Origin: Nocardioides sp. zg-1308
GTDB lineage: Bacteria > Actinomycetota > Actinomycetes > Propionibacteriales > Nocardioidaceae
Assembly (NCBI RefSeq): GCF_013155375.1
Contig: NZ_JABJQY010000002.1
Coordinates: 1,488,001 to 1,552,000, forward strand
Length of the DNA: 64,000 nt
Direction: 5' to 3'
Shown: positions 18,874 to 25,676 of the stretch, in pieces
Layout of the letters: every line of letters begins with the position of its first letter
Numbering within the stretch: position 1 is the first letter of the stretch
The notes under the pieces: model-generated
The model's database searches: none
Told to the model about the DNA's origin: nothing
Seen by the model: only the letters and a program-made list of their open reading frames with translations
Program-made: the position numbers and the translations under genes

Positions 18874-20322
18874 ATGGCCATCCCAGCCCGGACCGCCCTG
18901 CTCACCGCCCTCGCGCTGGTCGTCAGCCCGCTGCTGCTCGTCACCGGTACGGCGCCCGCGCACGCCGCCGTGTCGGTGTTCCCGGTGCCGACTAGCAACG
19001 CCGAGCTGGGCCGGATCACCACCGCGCCCGACGGCAGCATGTGGTTCCTGATGAGCGACGCCAACAAGGTCGGTCGCATCACCACCTCGGGGCAGATCCA
19101 AGAGTTCGCGCTTCCGCCGACCGACTCGAGCGTCGACGGCCCGGCCAAGGGCCTGGACGTCTCGCCGGACGGCTCGGTGTGGGTCACCACCGACCACGGC
19201 AGCAACCTGACTCGTCTCTCCAGCACCGGGCAGCTCCTCGCCGACTGGACCTTCCCCAACTACGACGGCTGCGTGAGCACGTGTCCCTACGGCGGCGAGG
19301 TCAGGGTCGGCCCGGACGGCACGGCCTGGGTCACCATGAACTACGGCAGCTCGTTCATCGTGAAGATGACCACGTCCGGCCAGCTGACGGCCTACAACAA
19401 CTCGCCCGAGTGCGACGACGTCCTGGGGGAGGCCGCCGACGGGTCCATGTGGTGCCAGAACGGCAGCTCCTCCGGACAGGACACGATCACGAAGGTGAAC
19501 GCAGACGCGAGCGGGGGGACGACCTACCCGCTGCCCAGCGACGCGACGTACCCCAACGGGCTCGCCGCCGGCCCGGTCGGCTCCATCTGGTTCACCCGCA
19601 GCAGCAGCGGGACCATGTTCACCAGCCCCTCGCGGGGCTCGATCGGCTACCTCGACCAGGCCAGCGGCGCGACGAAGATCTGGCAGACCGGGTCGCGCTC
19701 CGCCCCCACCGACCTCGTGCAGGGGCCCGACGGCCAGATGTGGTTCACCAACGTCGGCGCGGCGCCCGGCATCGGGCACATCGCGGCCAACGGCGTCGGC
19801 GCGATCAGCTCGGTGGGCAACTACGAGCCCACCTCGCTCACCTTCGGCCCCGACGGGGCGATCTGGTTCACCGACAGCAAGAACAACGCGATCGTCCGGG
19901 TGACCACCGACCAGCTCGGCGCCACCAACGTCGACCTCGGGGACGGCGTCACGATGCTCGCCCCCACCGCCCCGACCCCGCCGCCGCAGGCCCCCGCGGT
20001 CGTCGGCAGCGTGCCGAAGGTCAAGGGCGTCACGACCGTCAAGCGCGGCAGGCTGAAGGTCCCGGTCACCTGCCCCGCCGGCGTGGCAGCCGGCTGCACC
20101 GGCGCGCTGCGGGTGGAGCTGGCCAAGGGCGGCAAGGCGCTCGCGAAGCCGCGGGCCTACCGCGCCGCCGCCGGCACGAGGGCGAAGGTCGCGGTGAAGC
20201 TCTCCAAGAAGGGCCTCGAGCGGCTGCGCCCCGGCCGCGTCGTCGAGGTGCGGGTCGAGCTGACCGCGCCGGGTTCGGCGAAGGTGGTCGCGAAGCGGAC
20301 GATCAAGGTGCGCCGAGCCTGA
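18874..20322 (+). CDS. Secreted Vgb-like beta-propeller protein with C-terminal Ig-like domain
   Basis: 482 residues. A signal peptide (basic start, then LLTALALVVSPLLLVTGTAPAHA) ends near residue 30. The body (35-365) has repeated blades with DGSMWF, DGSVWVT, DGTAWVT, GSIWFT, DGQMWFT and DGAIWFT, the pattern of virginiamycin B lyase/streptogramin lyase-like propellers. After a proline-rich linker (PTAPTPPPQAP) comes a basic beta domain (KVKGVTTVKRGRLKVPVTCPAGVAAGCTGALRVEL) with two cysteines. Because it is secreted and fused to an adhesion-like domain, streptogramin resistance is unlikely; a surface binding or scaffold role fits better. ATG 18874 gives the signal peptide directly. Confidence 0.8.
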   Translation: MAIPARTALLTALALVVSPLLLVTGTAPAHAAVSVFPVPTSNAELGRITTAPDGSMWFLMSDANKVGRITTSGQIQEFALPPTDSSVDGPAKGLDVSPDGSVWVTTDHGSNLTRLSSTGQLLADWTFPNYDGCVSTCPYGGEVRVGPDGTAWVTMNYGSSFIVKMTTSGQLTAYNNSPECDDVLGEAADGSMWCQNGSSSGQDTITKVNADASGGTTYPLPSDATYPNGLAAGPVGSIWFTRSSSGTMFTSPSRGSIGYLDQASGATKIWQTGSRSAPTDLVQGPDGQMWFTNVGAAPGIGHIAANGVGAISSVGNYEPTSLTFGPDGAIWFTDSKNNAIVRVTTDQLGATNVDLGDGVTMLAPTAPTPPPQAPAVVGSVPKVKGVTTVKRGRLKVPVTCPAGVAAGCTGALRVELAKGGKALAKPRAYRAAAGTRAKVAVKLSKKGLERLRPGRVVEVRVELTAPGSAKVVAKRTIKVRRA

Positions 20323-20348
20323 GCGGGGGGCGTGTCCCACCCCGCCCG

Positions 20349-20354
20349 TAGGGT
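20349..20354 (+). promoter_or_regulatory. -10 box TAGGGT for a leaderless tmk message
   Basis: TAGGGT is followed by 6 nt and then the GTG at 20361. This spacing is typical of actinobacterial leaderless transcripts and supports GTG 20361 over GTG 20355. A weak 6-bp hairpin (20323-20345) just before it may end the preceding gene. Confidence 0.6.
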
Positions 20355-20360
20355 GTGCGC

Positions 20361-20999
20361 GTGAGCGAGGGCGTGTATGCGGAGCGGGGACTCTTCGTCT
20401 GCTTCGAGGGCGGCGAGGGGGCCGGCAAGTCGACCCAGTCGCGCCTGCTCCGCGACTGGCTCGTCGAGCAGGGCCGCACCGTCCTGCTCACCTTCGAGCC
20501 CGGTGACACCGCGGTCGGCAAGGAGCTGCGCCGGATCGTGCTCGACCCGGCGACCGGCGACCTGTCCGACCGCACCGAGGCGCTGCTCTACGCCGCCGAC
20601 AAGGCCGAGCACGTCGACCACGTCGTGCTGCCCGCGCTCGAGCGGGGCGAGGTCGTGATCACCGACCGCTACGTCGACTCGACGCTGGCCTACCAGGGGG
20701 CCGGGCGCACGCTCGACGTCGCCGAGGTCGAGGCGGTAGCGCGCTGGGCGACCGGCGACCTGCGGCCCCACCTCACCGTCGTCCTCGACCTCGCCCCCGA
20801 GACGGGGCTCGACCGCTTCACGGGCCGCGACCGCATCGAGGGCCAGTCGCTCGCCTTCCACCAGCGCGTGCGCCAGGGGTTCCTCGACCTCGCCGCCGCC
20901 GACCCCGACCACTACGTCGTCCTCGACGCGCGGGCGCCGATCGACGAGATCGCCGCCGCGATCCAGGCCCGTGTCGCGCCCCTGCTGGAGGACGCGTGA
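20361..20999 (+). CDS. tmk: Thymidylate kinase
   Basis: 212 residues. It phosphorylates dTMP to dTDP. The P-loop is FEGGEGAGKSTQ (about 15-26), the DR(Y/H) motif is ITDRYVDSTLAYQG, and the lid region is TGRDRIEGQSLAFHQRVRQGF. Length matches the family. It overlaps the DNA polymerase III delta' gene by 4 nt (GTGA), the usual tmk-holB pairing in bacteria. Confidence 0.96.
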   Translation: MSEGVYAERGLFVCFEGGEGAGKSTQSRLLRDWLVEQGRTVLLTFEPGDTAVGKELRRIVLDPATGDLSDRTEALLYAADKAEHVDHVVLPALERGEVVITDRYVDSTLAYQGAGRTLDVAEVEAVARWATGDLRPHLTVVLDLAPETGLDRFTGRDRIEGQSLAFHQRVRQGFLDLAAADPDHYVVLDARAPIDEIAAAIQARVAPLLEDA

Positions 21000-22183
21000 C
21001 CAGCCCGGCCGGGAGCGGGACGCGCACCGTCTGGTCCGACCTCGTCGGCCAGCGCTCCACCATCGACGTCCTCCAGCATGCCGCAGCCGGGCAGGGCATG
21101 ACCCACGCGTGGCTGATCACGGGCCCGCCGGGCTCCGGCCGCTCCAACGTCGCCCTCGCGTTCGCCGCCGCGCTGCAGTGCCGGCTCGGCGGGTGCGGTG
21201 AGTGCAGCGACTGCCGGTCCGTGCTGGCGGGCTCGCACCCCGACGTGAGCGTGACCCGGTCGGAGACGTCCACGCTCTACATCAAGGAGGTCCGCGAGCT
21301 GGTGCAGCGCTCGGCGCTCGCGCCCTCCCACGGCCGCTGGCAGGTCATGGTGATCGAGGACGCCGACCGGCTCGGCGACCCCGACCACGCCCGCGGCACC
21401 GGCAACGCCCTCCTCAAGGCCATCGAGGAGCCCACGCCCAAGACGGTGTGGCTGCTCTGCGCGCCGACGGTGCGCGACGTGCTGCCCACGATCCGCTCCC
21501 GCTGCCGCACCCTCACCCTGGCCACGCCCGGCACGTCCGACGTCGCCACCTTCCTGGCCCGCACCGACGGCGTCTCGGAGACGCTGGCGAGCTTCGCCGC
21601 CCGCGCGAGCCAGGGCCACATCGGCCGGGCCCGGGCCCTCGCCCTCAACGAGGAGACCCGGACGCGTCGGCGTGAGGTGGTCAGCATCCCCGCCCGGCTG
21701 ACGTCCCTGGGCTCGTGCATGACCGCGGCGACCAACCTCGCCGAGCTCGCCAAGGAGGAGACCGAGGCGATCACCGCCGAGGCCAACGCCGCCGAGGTCG
21801 CCGAGCTGCAGTCGGTCTTCGGCTCCGAGCGCAAGGACACCACCTCCCGGGCCTACCGCGCCGCCCTCGCCGACCTCGAGCGGATGCAGAAGCAGAAGGC
21901 CAAGCGCCGCGTGCTCGACGTGATCGACCGGGCGCTGATGGACCTCGTCTCGGTCTACCGCGACGCCATCGCGCTGGCCGTCGGAGCCCCCGGCATGCTG
22001 GTCAACGAGGAGCTCCGCGGCGACGTCGCCGTCGTCGCCCGCGCAGCCTCGCCCGACCAGGTCCTGCGCATGATCGACGCCATCTTCACCGCCCGCGAGC
22101 AGATGCTCGAGTTCAACGTGCCGCCGCAGCTGGCGCTGGAGTCGATGACGGTCGCCCTGCAGCTCCCCGGCGGGCGCCCGTGA
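20996..22183 (+). CDS. holB: DNA polymerase III subunit delta'
   Basis: 395 residues, a clamp-loader subunit of AAA+ fold. The P-loop position reads GPPGSGRS (43-50), with Arg in place of the catalytic Lys, as expected for delta', which does not hydrolyse ATP. Cys62, Cys67, Cys70 and Cys73 form the zinc module. NALLKAIEEPTPKTVWLL and IRSRCRTL are conserved clamp-loader motifs. A helical C-terminal collar domain follows with an inserted charged stretch (ERMQKQKAKRRVLD). It is coupled to tmk upstream and to the peptidase downstream through GTGA overlaps. Confidence 0.94.
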   Translation: MTSPAGSGTRTVWSDLVGQRSTIDVLQHAAAGQGMTHAWLITGPPGSGRSNVALAFAAALQCRLGGCGECSDCRSVLAGSHPDVSVTRSETSTLYIKEVRELVQRSALAPSHGRWQVMVIEDADRLGDPDHARGTGNALLKAIEEPTPKTVWLLCAPTVRDVLPTIRSRCRTLTLATPGTSDVATFLARTDGVSETLASFAARASQGHIGRARALALNEETRTRRREVVSIPARLTSLGSCMTAATNLAELAKEETEAITAEANAAEVAELQSVFGSERKDTTSRAYRAALADLERMQKQKAKRRVLDVIDRALMDLVSVYRDAIALAVGAPGMLVNEELRGDVAVVARAASPDQVLRMIDAIFTAREQMLEFNVPPQLALESMTVALQLPGGRP

Positions 22184-23739
22184 AGCGCGTCGTCGCCCTC
22201 GTCGTCGTGCTGGCGGTGGTGCTGGTGACCGTCGTGGCGGTGGGACTGTCGTTCCGCGGCGGCGACTCGTCGGCGCGCTCCGGTCCTCCTCCCACGCCGT
22301 CCCCGACCACCCCGCCGCCCGCCTCGGTGACGGAGCCGCCCGAGCCCGCGCTCGCCGACGTCTACTCCCAGCGCATCGACTGGCAGCCGTGCGAGACCAA
22401 CGCCGACCAGGAGTGCGGTCTCCTCGAGGTCCCCGTCGACTACTCCGAGCCCGGTGGCGAGTCGATCGACCTGGCGCTCCTGCGCGTCCCGGCGAGCGGC
22501 GAGCGGCTCGGCTCCCTGGTGGTGAACCCCGGCGGCCCCGGCGCGCCCGGGACGTCGTACGCCGCCGCGGCCGGGCAGGTCTTCCGCGAGCCGCTCCTGC
22601 AGGCCTTCGACCTCGTCGGGTTCGACCCGCGCGGGGTCGGCCGGTCGGCGCCGGTCGACTGCCTCAGCGACGACGAGCTCGACGTCTACCTCGCCGGCGA
22701 CCCGACGCCGGACACGCCGCAGGAGCAGGCCGACTACCGCACCTCGGTGCTGACCTTCGGCGACAAGTGCGCGCAGGGGTCTGGCCCCGTCGTCGCCCAC
22801 GTCACCACCACGGAGGCGGCGCGCGACATGGACGTGCTCCGGTCTGCGCTGGGCGAGGAGACGCTGACCTACTTCGGCGCCTCCTACGGCACCAAGCTGG
22901 GCGCGACCTACGCCGAGCTCTTTCCCGAGCAGGTGGGCCGCTTCGTGCTCGACGGGGCGGTCGACGTCTCGCTCGACCCCCAGGAGCTGTCCCTCGAGCA
23001 GGCCACCGGCTTCGAGACCGCGCTGCGCGCCTACGTGCAGAACTGCCTCGACTCCACCGACAACTGCTTCCTCGGCGACAGCGTCGAGGAGGGCCTGGCC
23101 ACCATCACCGGTCTGCTCGACTCGCTCGAGGACGAGCCGCTGCCGGCCGGCGACCGCGAGCTGACCGTGGGGAGCGCGTTCTACGGCATCATCACGCCGC
23201 TCTACAACCGCGACTACTGGTTCCTGCTGAGCAACGCGCTGGCCTCCGCCCTGGACGGCAAGGGCTCCGCGCTGCTGCAGCTCGCCGACGCGTACGCCTC
23301 GCGCAGCGGCGACGGGACCTACCTCGACAACTCCGTCGAGGCCAACTACGTCATCAACTGCCTCGACGACCCCGCGGCCGTGCCGTTCGACGAGGTGCCG
23401 TCGCTCTTCCCGGCCTTCGAGGAGGCGTCCCCGACGTTCGGGAGGGTGTTCGCCTGGGGGACGGCCGGCTGCCGCGGGATCGGCCTCGAACCAAGCGAGG
23501 AGCCGCTGACCATCCGCGGCGAGGGTGCGGCGCCGATCCTCGTGCTCGGGACCACGCGCGACCCGGCCACGCCGCTGAAGTGGGCGCGGGCGCTCTCCGC
23601 CCAGCTCCAGTCGGGCGTGCTCGTCGAGCGCGACGGCGACGGCCACACCGCCTACAACGCCGGCAACGCGTGCATCGACGCCGTCGTCGAGGACTACCTC
23701 ACCGAGGGGGCCGTCCCCGACGACGGGACGACCTGCTGA
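22180..23739 (+). CDS. Exported S33-family alpha/beta hydrolase (tripeptidyl-aminopeptidase-like)
   Basis: 519 residues. The N-terminus is a membrane anchor or uncleaved signal (KRVVALVVVLAVVLVTVVAVGLSF) followed by a Pro/Ser/Thr linker, so the enzyme works outside the membrane. The alpha/beta-hydrolase triad is visible: Ser235 in GASYG, Asp461 in TTRDPATP and His489 in GDGHTAY. NPGGPG supplies the oxyanion region, and the C-terminal TAP-like domain ends with a cysteine pair (AGNACIDAVV, TTC). Relatives release tripeptides from protein N-termini. It shares an overlap with holB; homologues occupy the same place downstream of holB in Streptomyces. Confidence 0.88.
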   Translation: MKRVVALVVVLAVVLVTVVAVGLSFRGGDSSARSGPPPTPSPTTPPPASVTEPPEPALADVYSQRIDWQPCETNADQECGLLEVPVDYSEPGGESIDLALLRVPASGERLGSLVVNPGGPGAPGTSYAAAAGQVFREPLLQAFDLVGFDPRGVGRSAPVDCLSDDELDVYLAGDPTPDTPQEQADYRTSVLTFGDKCAQGSGPVVAHVTTTEAARDMDVLRSALGEETLTYFGASYGTKLGATYAELFPEQVGRFVLDGAVDVSLDPQELSLEQATGFETALRAYVQNCLDSTDNCFLGDSVEEGLATITGLLDSLEDEPLPAGDRELTVGSAFYGIITPLYNRDYWFLLSNALASALDGKGSALLQLADAYASRSGDGTYLDNSVEANYVINCLDDPAAVPFDEVPSLFPAFEEASPTFGRVFAWGTAGCRGIGLEPSEEPLTIRGEGAAPILVLGTTRDPATPLKWARALSAQLQSGVLVERDGDGHTAYNAGNACIDAVVEDYLTEGAVPDDGTTC

Positions 23740-23750
23740 GGGCCGCTGGC

Positions 23751-23968
23751 GGGCACTTCGTGCCGGTCTGACACGCCGAGCGGGCACTTCGTGCCGGTCT
23801 GACGCGCGACCGGGCACTTCCTGCCGGTCTGACGCGCGACCGGGCACTTCCTGCCGGTCTGACGCGCCGAGCGGGCACTTCCTGCCGGTCTGACGCGCCG
23901 AGCGGGCACTTCCTTGCGCAACGAAGCTGCCCGGTCGAGGTGCGGGACGGGCAGGAAGTGCCCGGTCG
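23751..23968. repeat. Array of ~30/31-bp tandem repeats with one inverted copy
   Basis: Units start at 23751, 23782, 23812, 23842, 23873 and 23904 (periods 31, 30, 30, 31, 31 bp). Each begins GGGCACTTC and continues with (G/C)TGCCGGTCTGAC; the junctions alternate between ACGCCGAGC-type and GCGCGACC-type. The sixth unit is cut after 11 bp. At 23950-23968 a 19-bp reverse-complement copy of a unit junction occurs. The first two units also hold a perfect GGCAC-TTC-GTGCC palindrome. Units have no unique spacers, so it is not a CRISPR array. The array fills most of the 305-bp gap between the peptidase and OsmC genes. Confidence 0.85.
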
Positions 23969-23980
23969 GGGGCAGCCCCA

Positions 23981-24022
23981 CGTCATACGGACCCGCACCC
24001 ACAGGTGCCGGTCCGTATGACG
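23981..24022. terminator. Long hairpin between convergent peptidase and osmC genes
   Basis: The outer arms CGTCATACGGACC (23981-23993) and GGTCCGTATGACG (24010-24022) are perfect complements. After one C-C mismatch, inner arms GCACC/GGTGC continue the stem, leaving a 4-nt loop. With 18 of 19 positions paired and convergent genes on either side, it is probably a bidirectional terminator. There is no T-run. Confidence 0.65.
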
Positions 24023-24044
24023 CCAGGATGCAAGGCCGAGGGCC

Positions 24045-24488
24045 TCAGCCCTCCAGGGCGGCGTCGAGCGTGATGTCGACCGCCGCCAGCGCCTTGCTGA
24101 TCGGGCAGCCGGCCTTGGCCTGCTCGGCCGCGTCCTTGAACGCGGCGTCGTCGAGGCCGTCGACCTCGCCGCGGACCTTGAGCACGATGCCGGTCAGCTT
24201 GAAGCCGCCGGCCTCCTTGTCGGGGCCGAGCGTGACGTCGGCGGACACGTCGAGCGACTGGACGGTCCCGCCGGCCTCGGTCGCGATGTTGGACAGCGCC
24301 ATGGCGTAGCAGGCGGAGTGCGCGGCGGCGACGAGCTCCTCGGGGCTCGTGGTCCCCTGCGCGTCGTCGGCGGCACGCTTGGGGAAGCTGACGTCGAAGG
24401 TGCCGGCGCCGGAGCTGGAGAGCTCGACCTGGCCGGATCCGTCCTGGAGTCCGCCGTTCCAAGCGGTGCGTGCGGAGCGAGTGGGCAT
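24045..24488 (-). CDS. OsmC/Ohr-family peroxiredoxin
   Basis: 147 residues, full-length for OsmC. The two reactive cysteines are seen in HSACYAMAL and KAGCPISKAL, which reduce organic hydroperoxides by a thiol mechanism. The N-terminal SARTAWNGGLQDGSGQVEL block is typical of the OsmC subgroup. AGGAGG lies 6 nt before the ATG at 24488. Cytoplasmic detoxification enzyme; monocistronic between the long hairpin and the tRNA gene. Confidence 0.92.
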   Translation of the reverse strand: MPTRSARTAWNGGLQDGSGQVELSSSGAGTFDVSFPKRAADDAQGTTSPEELVAAAHSACYAMALSNIATEAGGTVQSLDVSADVTLGPDKEAGGFKLTGIVLKVRGEVDGLDDAAFKDAAEQAKAGCPISKALAAVDITLDAALEG

Positions 24489-24576
24489 CGTGCCTCCTGT
24501 GGTGAGGTGGTGCGGTCGCTCCCGAACCTAGCCGGTCGGGCCCACCCCGGATTTCGGTCCCAGCGGGCGCCATCCG

Positions 24577-24582
24577 TATAGT
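24577..24582 (+). promoter_or_regulatory. -10 box TATAGT of the tRNA-Thr gene
   Basis: TATAGT lies 35 nt before the mature tRNA, a usual distance for a stable RNA promoter. The -35 region (TTTCGG/TTCGGT, 24552-24558) is weak. Confidence 0.5.
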
Positions 24583-24617
24583 TGCCCGCGGTCCGCCGAG
24601 CACTGCTCGAGGGCTGC

Positions 24618-24690
24618 GCCGCCTTAGCTCAGTCGGTAGAGCGAGTCACTCGTAATGACTAGGTCGTCAGTTCGATTCTGACAGGCGGCT
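24618..24690 (+). tRNA. tRNA-Thr (anticodon CGT)
   Basis: A 73-nt cloverleaf. Acceptor arms GCCGCCT (24618-24624) and AGGCGGC (24683-24689) pair, with discriminator T. The D arm contains AGCTCAGTCGGTAGAGC, the anticodon arm is AGTCA-CTCGTAA-TGACT giving anticodon CGT (reads ACG), and the T arm contains GTTCGATTC. CCA is not encoded. Confidence 0.95.
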
Positions 24691-24692
24691 CT

Positions 24693-24730
24693 GACTCCCC
24701 CGGGGACCCGAGACCCTGGGGGAGTCTTCT
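24693..24730 (+). terminator. Rho-independent-like terminator after tRNA-Thr
   Basis: GACTCCCCC (24693-24701) pairs with GGGGGAGTC (24718-24726) and is followed by TTCT. It begins 3 nt after the tRNA. Confidence 0.75.
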
Positions 24731-24746
24731 ACGTCAGACTGGTGGC

Positions 24747-25463
24747 ATGAGCCTCGTCCTCGTCACCGGTGCGTCCACCGGGCTCGGCCTCGCGACCGTC
24801 ACCGCGCTGCTCGACGCCGACCACGACGTCGTCCTGCACGCCCGCAGCGCCGACCGCGTCGAGGACCCCAGCGTCCTCGACCGCGTCGCCGGCACGGCGT
24901 ACGCCGACCTGGCGGACCTCGACGCGACGGTGGGGCTCGCGGGTGAGCTCGACGGGTTCGGCCGGTTCGACGCGGTGGTCCACAACGCCGGGACGATGGA
25001 CCGGTCGCTGGCGACGGCGGTCAACGTCGTCGCGCCCTACGTCCTGACCGCGCTGATGCGGCCGCCCGGGCGGTCGATCGTGCTGAGCAGCGGCATGCAC
25101 CGCTCCGGCACGACGGACCTCCGGCGGGGCGGGAGCTACTCCGACACCAAGCTGTGGGTCACCGCCCTGACCATGGCGCTGGCCGGGCGGCGACCGGGGA
25201 CGCTGTCCCACGCCGTCGACCCGGGCTGGGTGCCGACGCGCATGGGCGGGCGCAGCGCCCCGGACGACCTCGTGGAGGGCCACCGCACGCAGGTCTGGCT
25301 CGCGAGCGCGCCGGAGGAGGAGATCGAGCCGCGGACCGGCGGCTACTGGCACCACCACGAGAGCCGCGAGCCGCACCCCGCCACGCGTGACGCCGCCTTC
25401 CAGGCGAGCGTCCTGGAGCGCCTCGAGGGACTGACCGGGGTGCGGATCGACGACCGGGACTAG
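24747..25463 (+). CDS. Short-chain dehydrogenase/reductase (SDR)
   Basis: 238 residues with a Rossmann fold. TGASTGLG is the coenzyme-binding motif, HNAG the structural NAG motif, and S-S-G-M followed by YSDTK supplies catalytic Ser, Tyr and Lys. The substrate is not apparent. The C-terminal DPGWVPTRMGG is typical of SDRs related to retinol-dehydrogenase-like proteins. It starts 20 bp after the tRNA terminator and appears monocistronic. Confidence 0.88.
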   Translation: MSLVLVTGASTGLGLATVTALLDADHDVVLHARSADRVEDPSVLDRVAGTAYADLADLDATVGLAGELDGFGRFDAVVHNAGTMDRSLATAVNVVAPYVLTALMRPPGRSIVLSSGMHRSGTTDLRRGGSYSDTKLWVTALTMALAGRRPGTLSHAVDPGWVPTRMGGRSAPDDLVEGHRTQVWLASAPEEEIEPRTGGYWHHHESREPHPATRDAAFQASVLERLEGLTGVRIDDRD

Positions 25464-25516
25464 GGACGTCCCCCACCGGCCCGTGCCGGCCACCGAGCCA
25501 GCAACGGTGGCCCACC

Positions 25517-25528
25517 TGAAACGGTTCA
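25517..25528. promoter_or_regulatory. Imperfect palindrome TGAAACGGTTCA upstream of rhamnosidase 1
   Basis: A LacI-type palindrome with central CG, 64 bp upstream of the better operator at 25592. It resembles the TTGAAACGTTTCAA-like operator shared with the second rhamnosidase, differing in the centre, and may be an auxiliary site. Confidence 0.4.
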
Positions 25529-25560
25529 TGCGGAGTCAGCGCCCCGACGAAGATCGGTTA

Positions 25561-25576
25561 TGACCGATTCCGGTCA
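25561..25576. promoter_or_regulatory. Perfect palindrome TGACCG-ATTC-CGGTCA
   Basis: Six-bp perfect arms around a 4-bp spacer, between the two LacI-type sites upstream of rhamnosidase 1. It could be a separate regulator's site. Nothing else supports it. Confidence 0.35.
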
Positions 25577-25591
25577 CCGAGGCCGCGACGG

Positions 25592-25621
25592 TTGACACGT
25601 TTCAACGCGGCGTCGGAAGGT
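25592..25621 (+). promoter_or_regulatory. Promoter and operator of rhamnosidase 1
   Basis: TTGACACGTTTCAA (25592-25605) is a near-palindrome (TTGA, N, ACGT, N, TCAA). Its left part is also a perfect -35 hexamer TTGACA; 18 bp downstream lies GAAGGT (25616-25621), a weak -10. The same geometry is found at 34021-34050. The operator overlapping -35 and spacer suggests repression by a LacI-family protein, most likely the one encoded at 36983. Confidence 0.6.
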
Positions 25622-25676
25622 GTGTGAGCGGCGTCACGTGCCGTGTTGGAGTCCACCACCTCGGAGGTAGCAGTCC

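Noticed and set aside
18874..20322. Streptogramin (virginiamycin B) resistance gene
   Set aside because: Propeller repeats alone support only the fold. The protein is secreted and fused to another domain, so resistance is not supported.
23751..23968. CRISPR array
   Set aside because: Repeat units are directly adjacent with a 30/31-bp period and no unique spacers; no cas genes are in the window.
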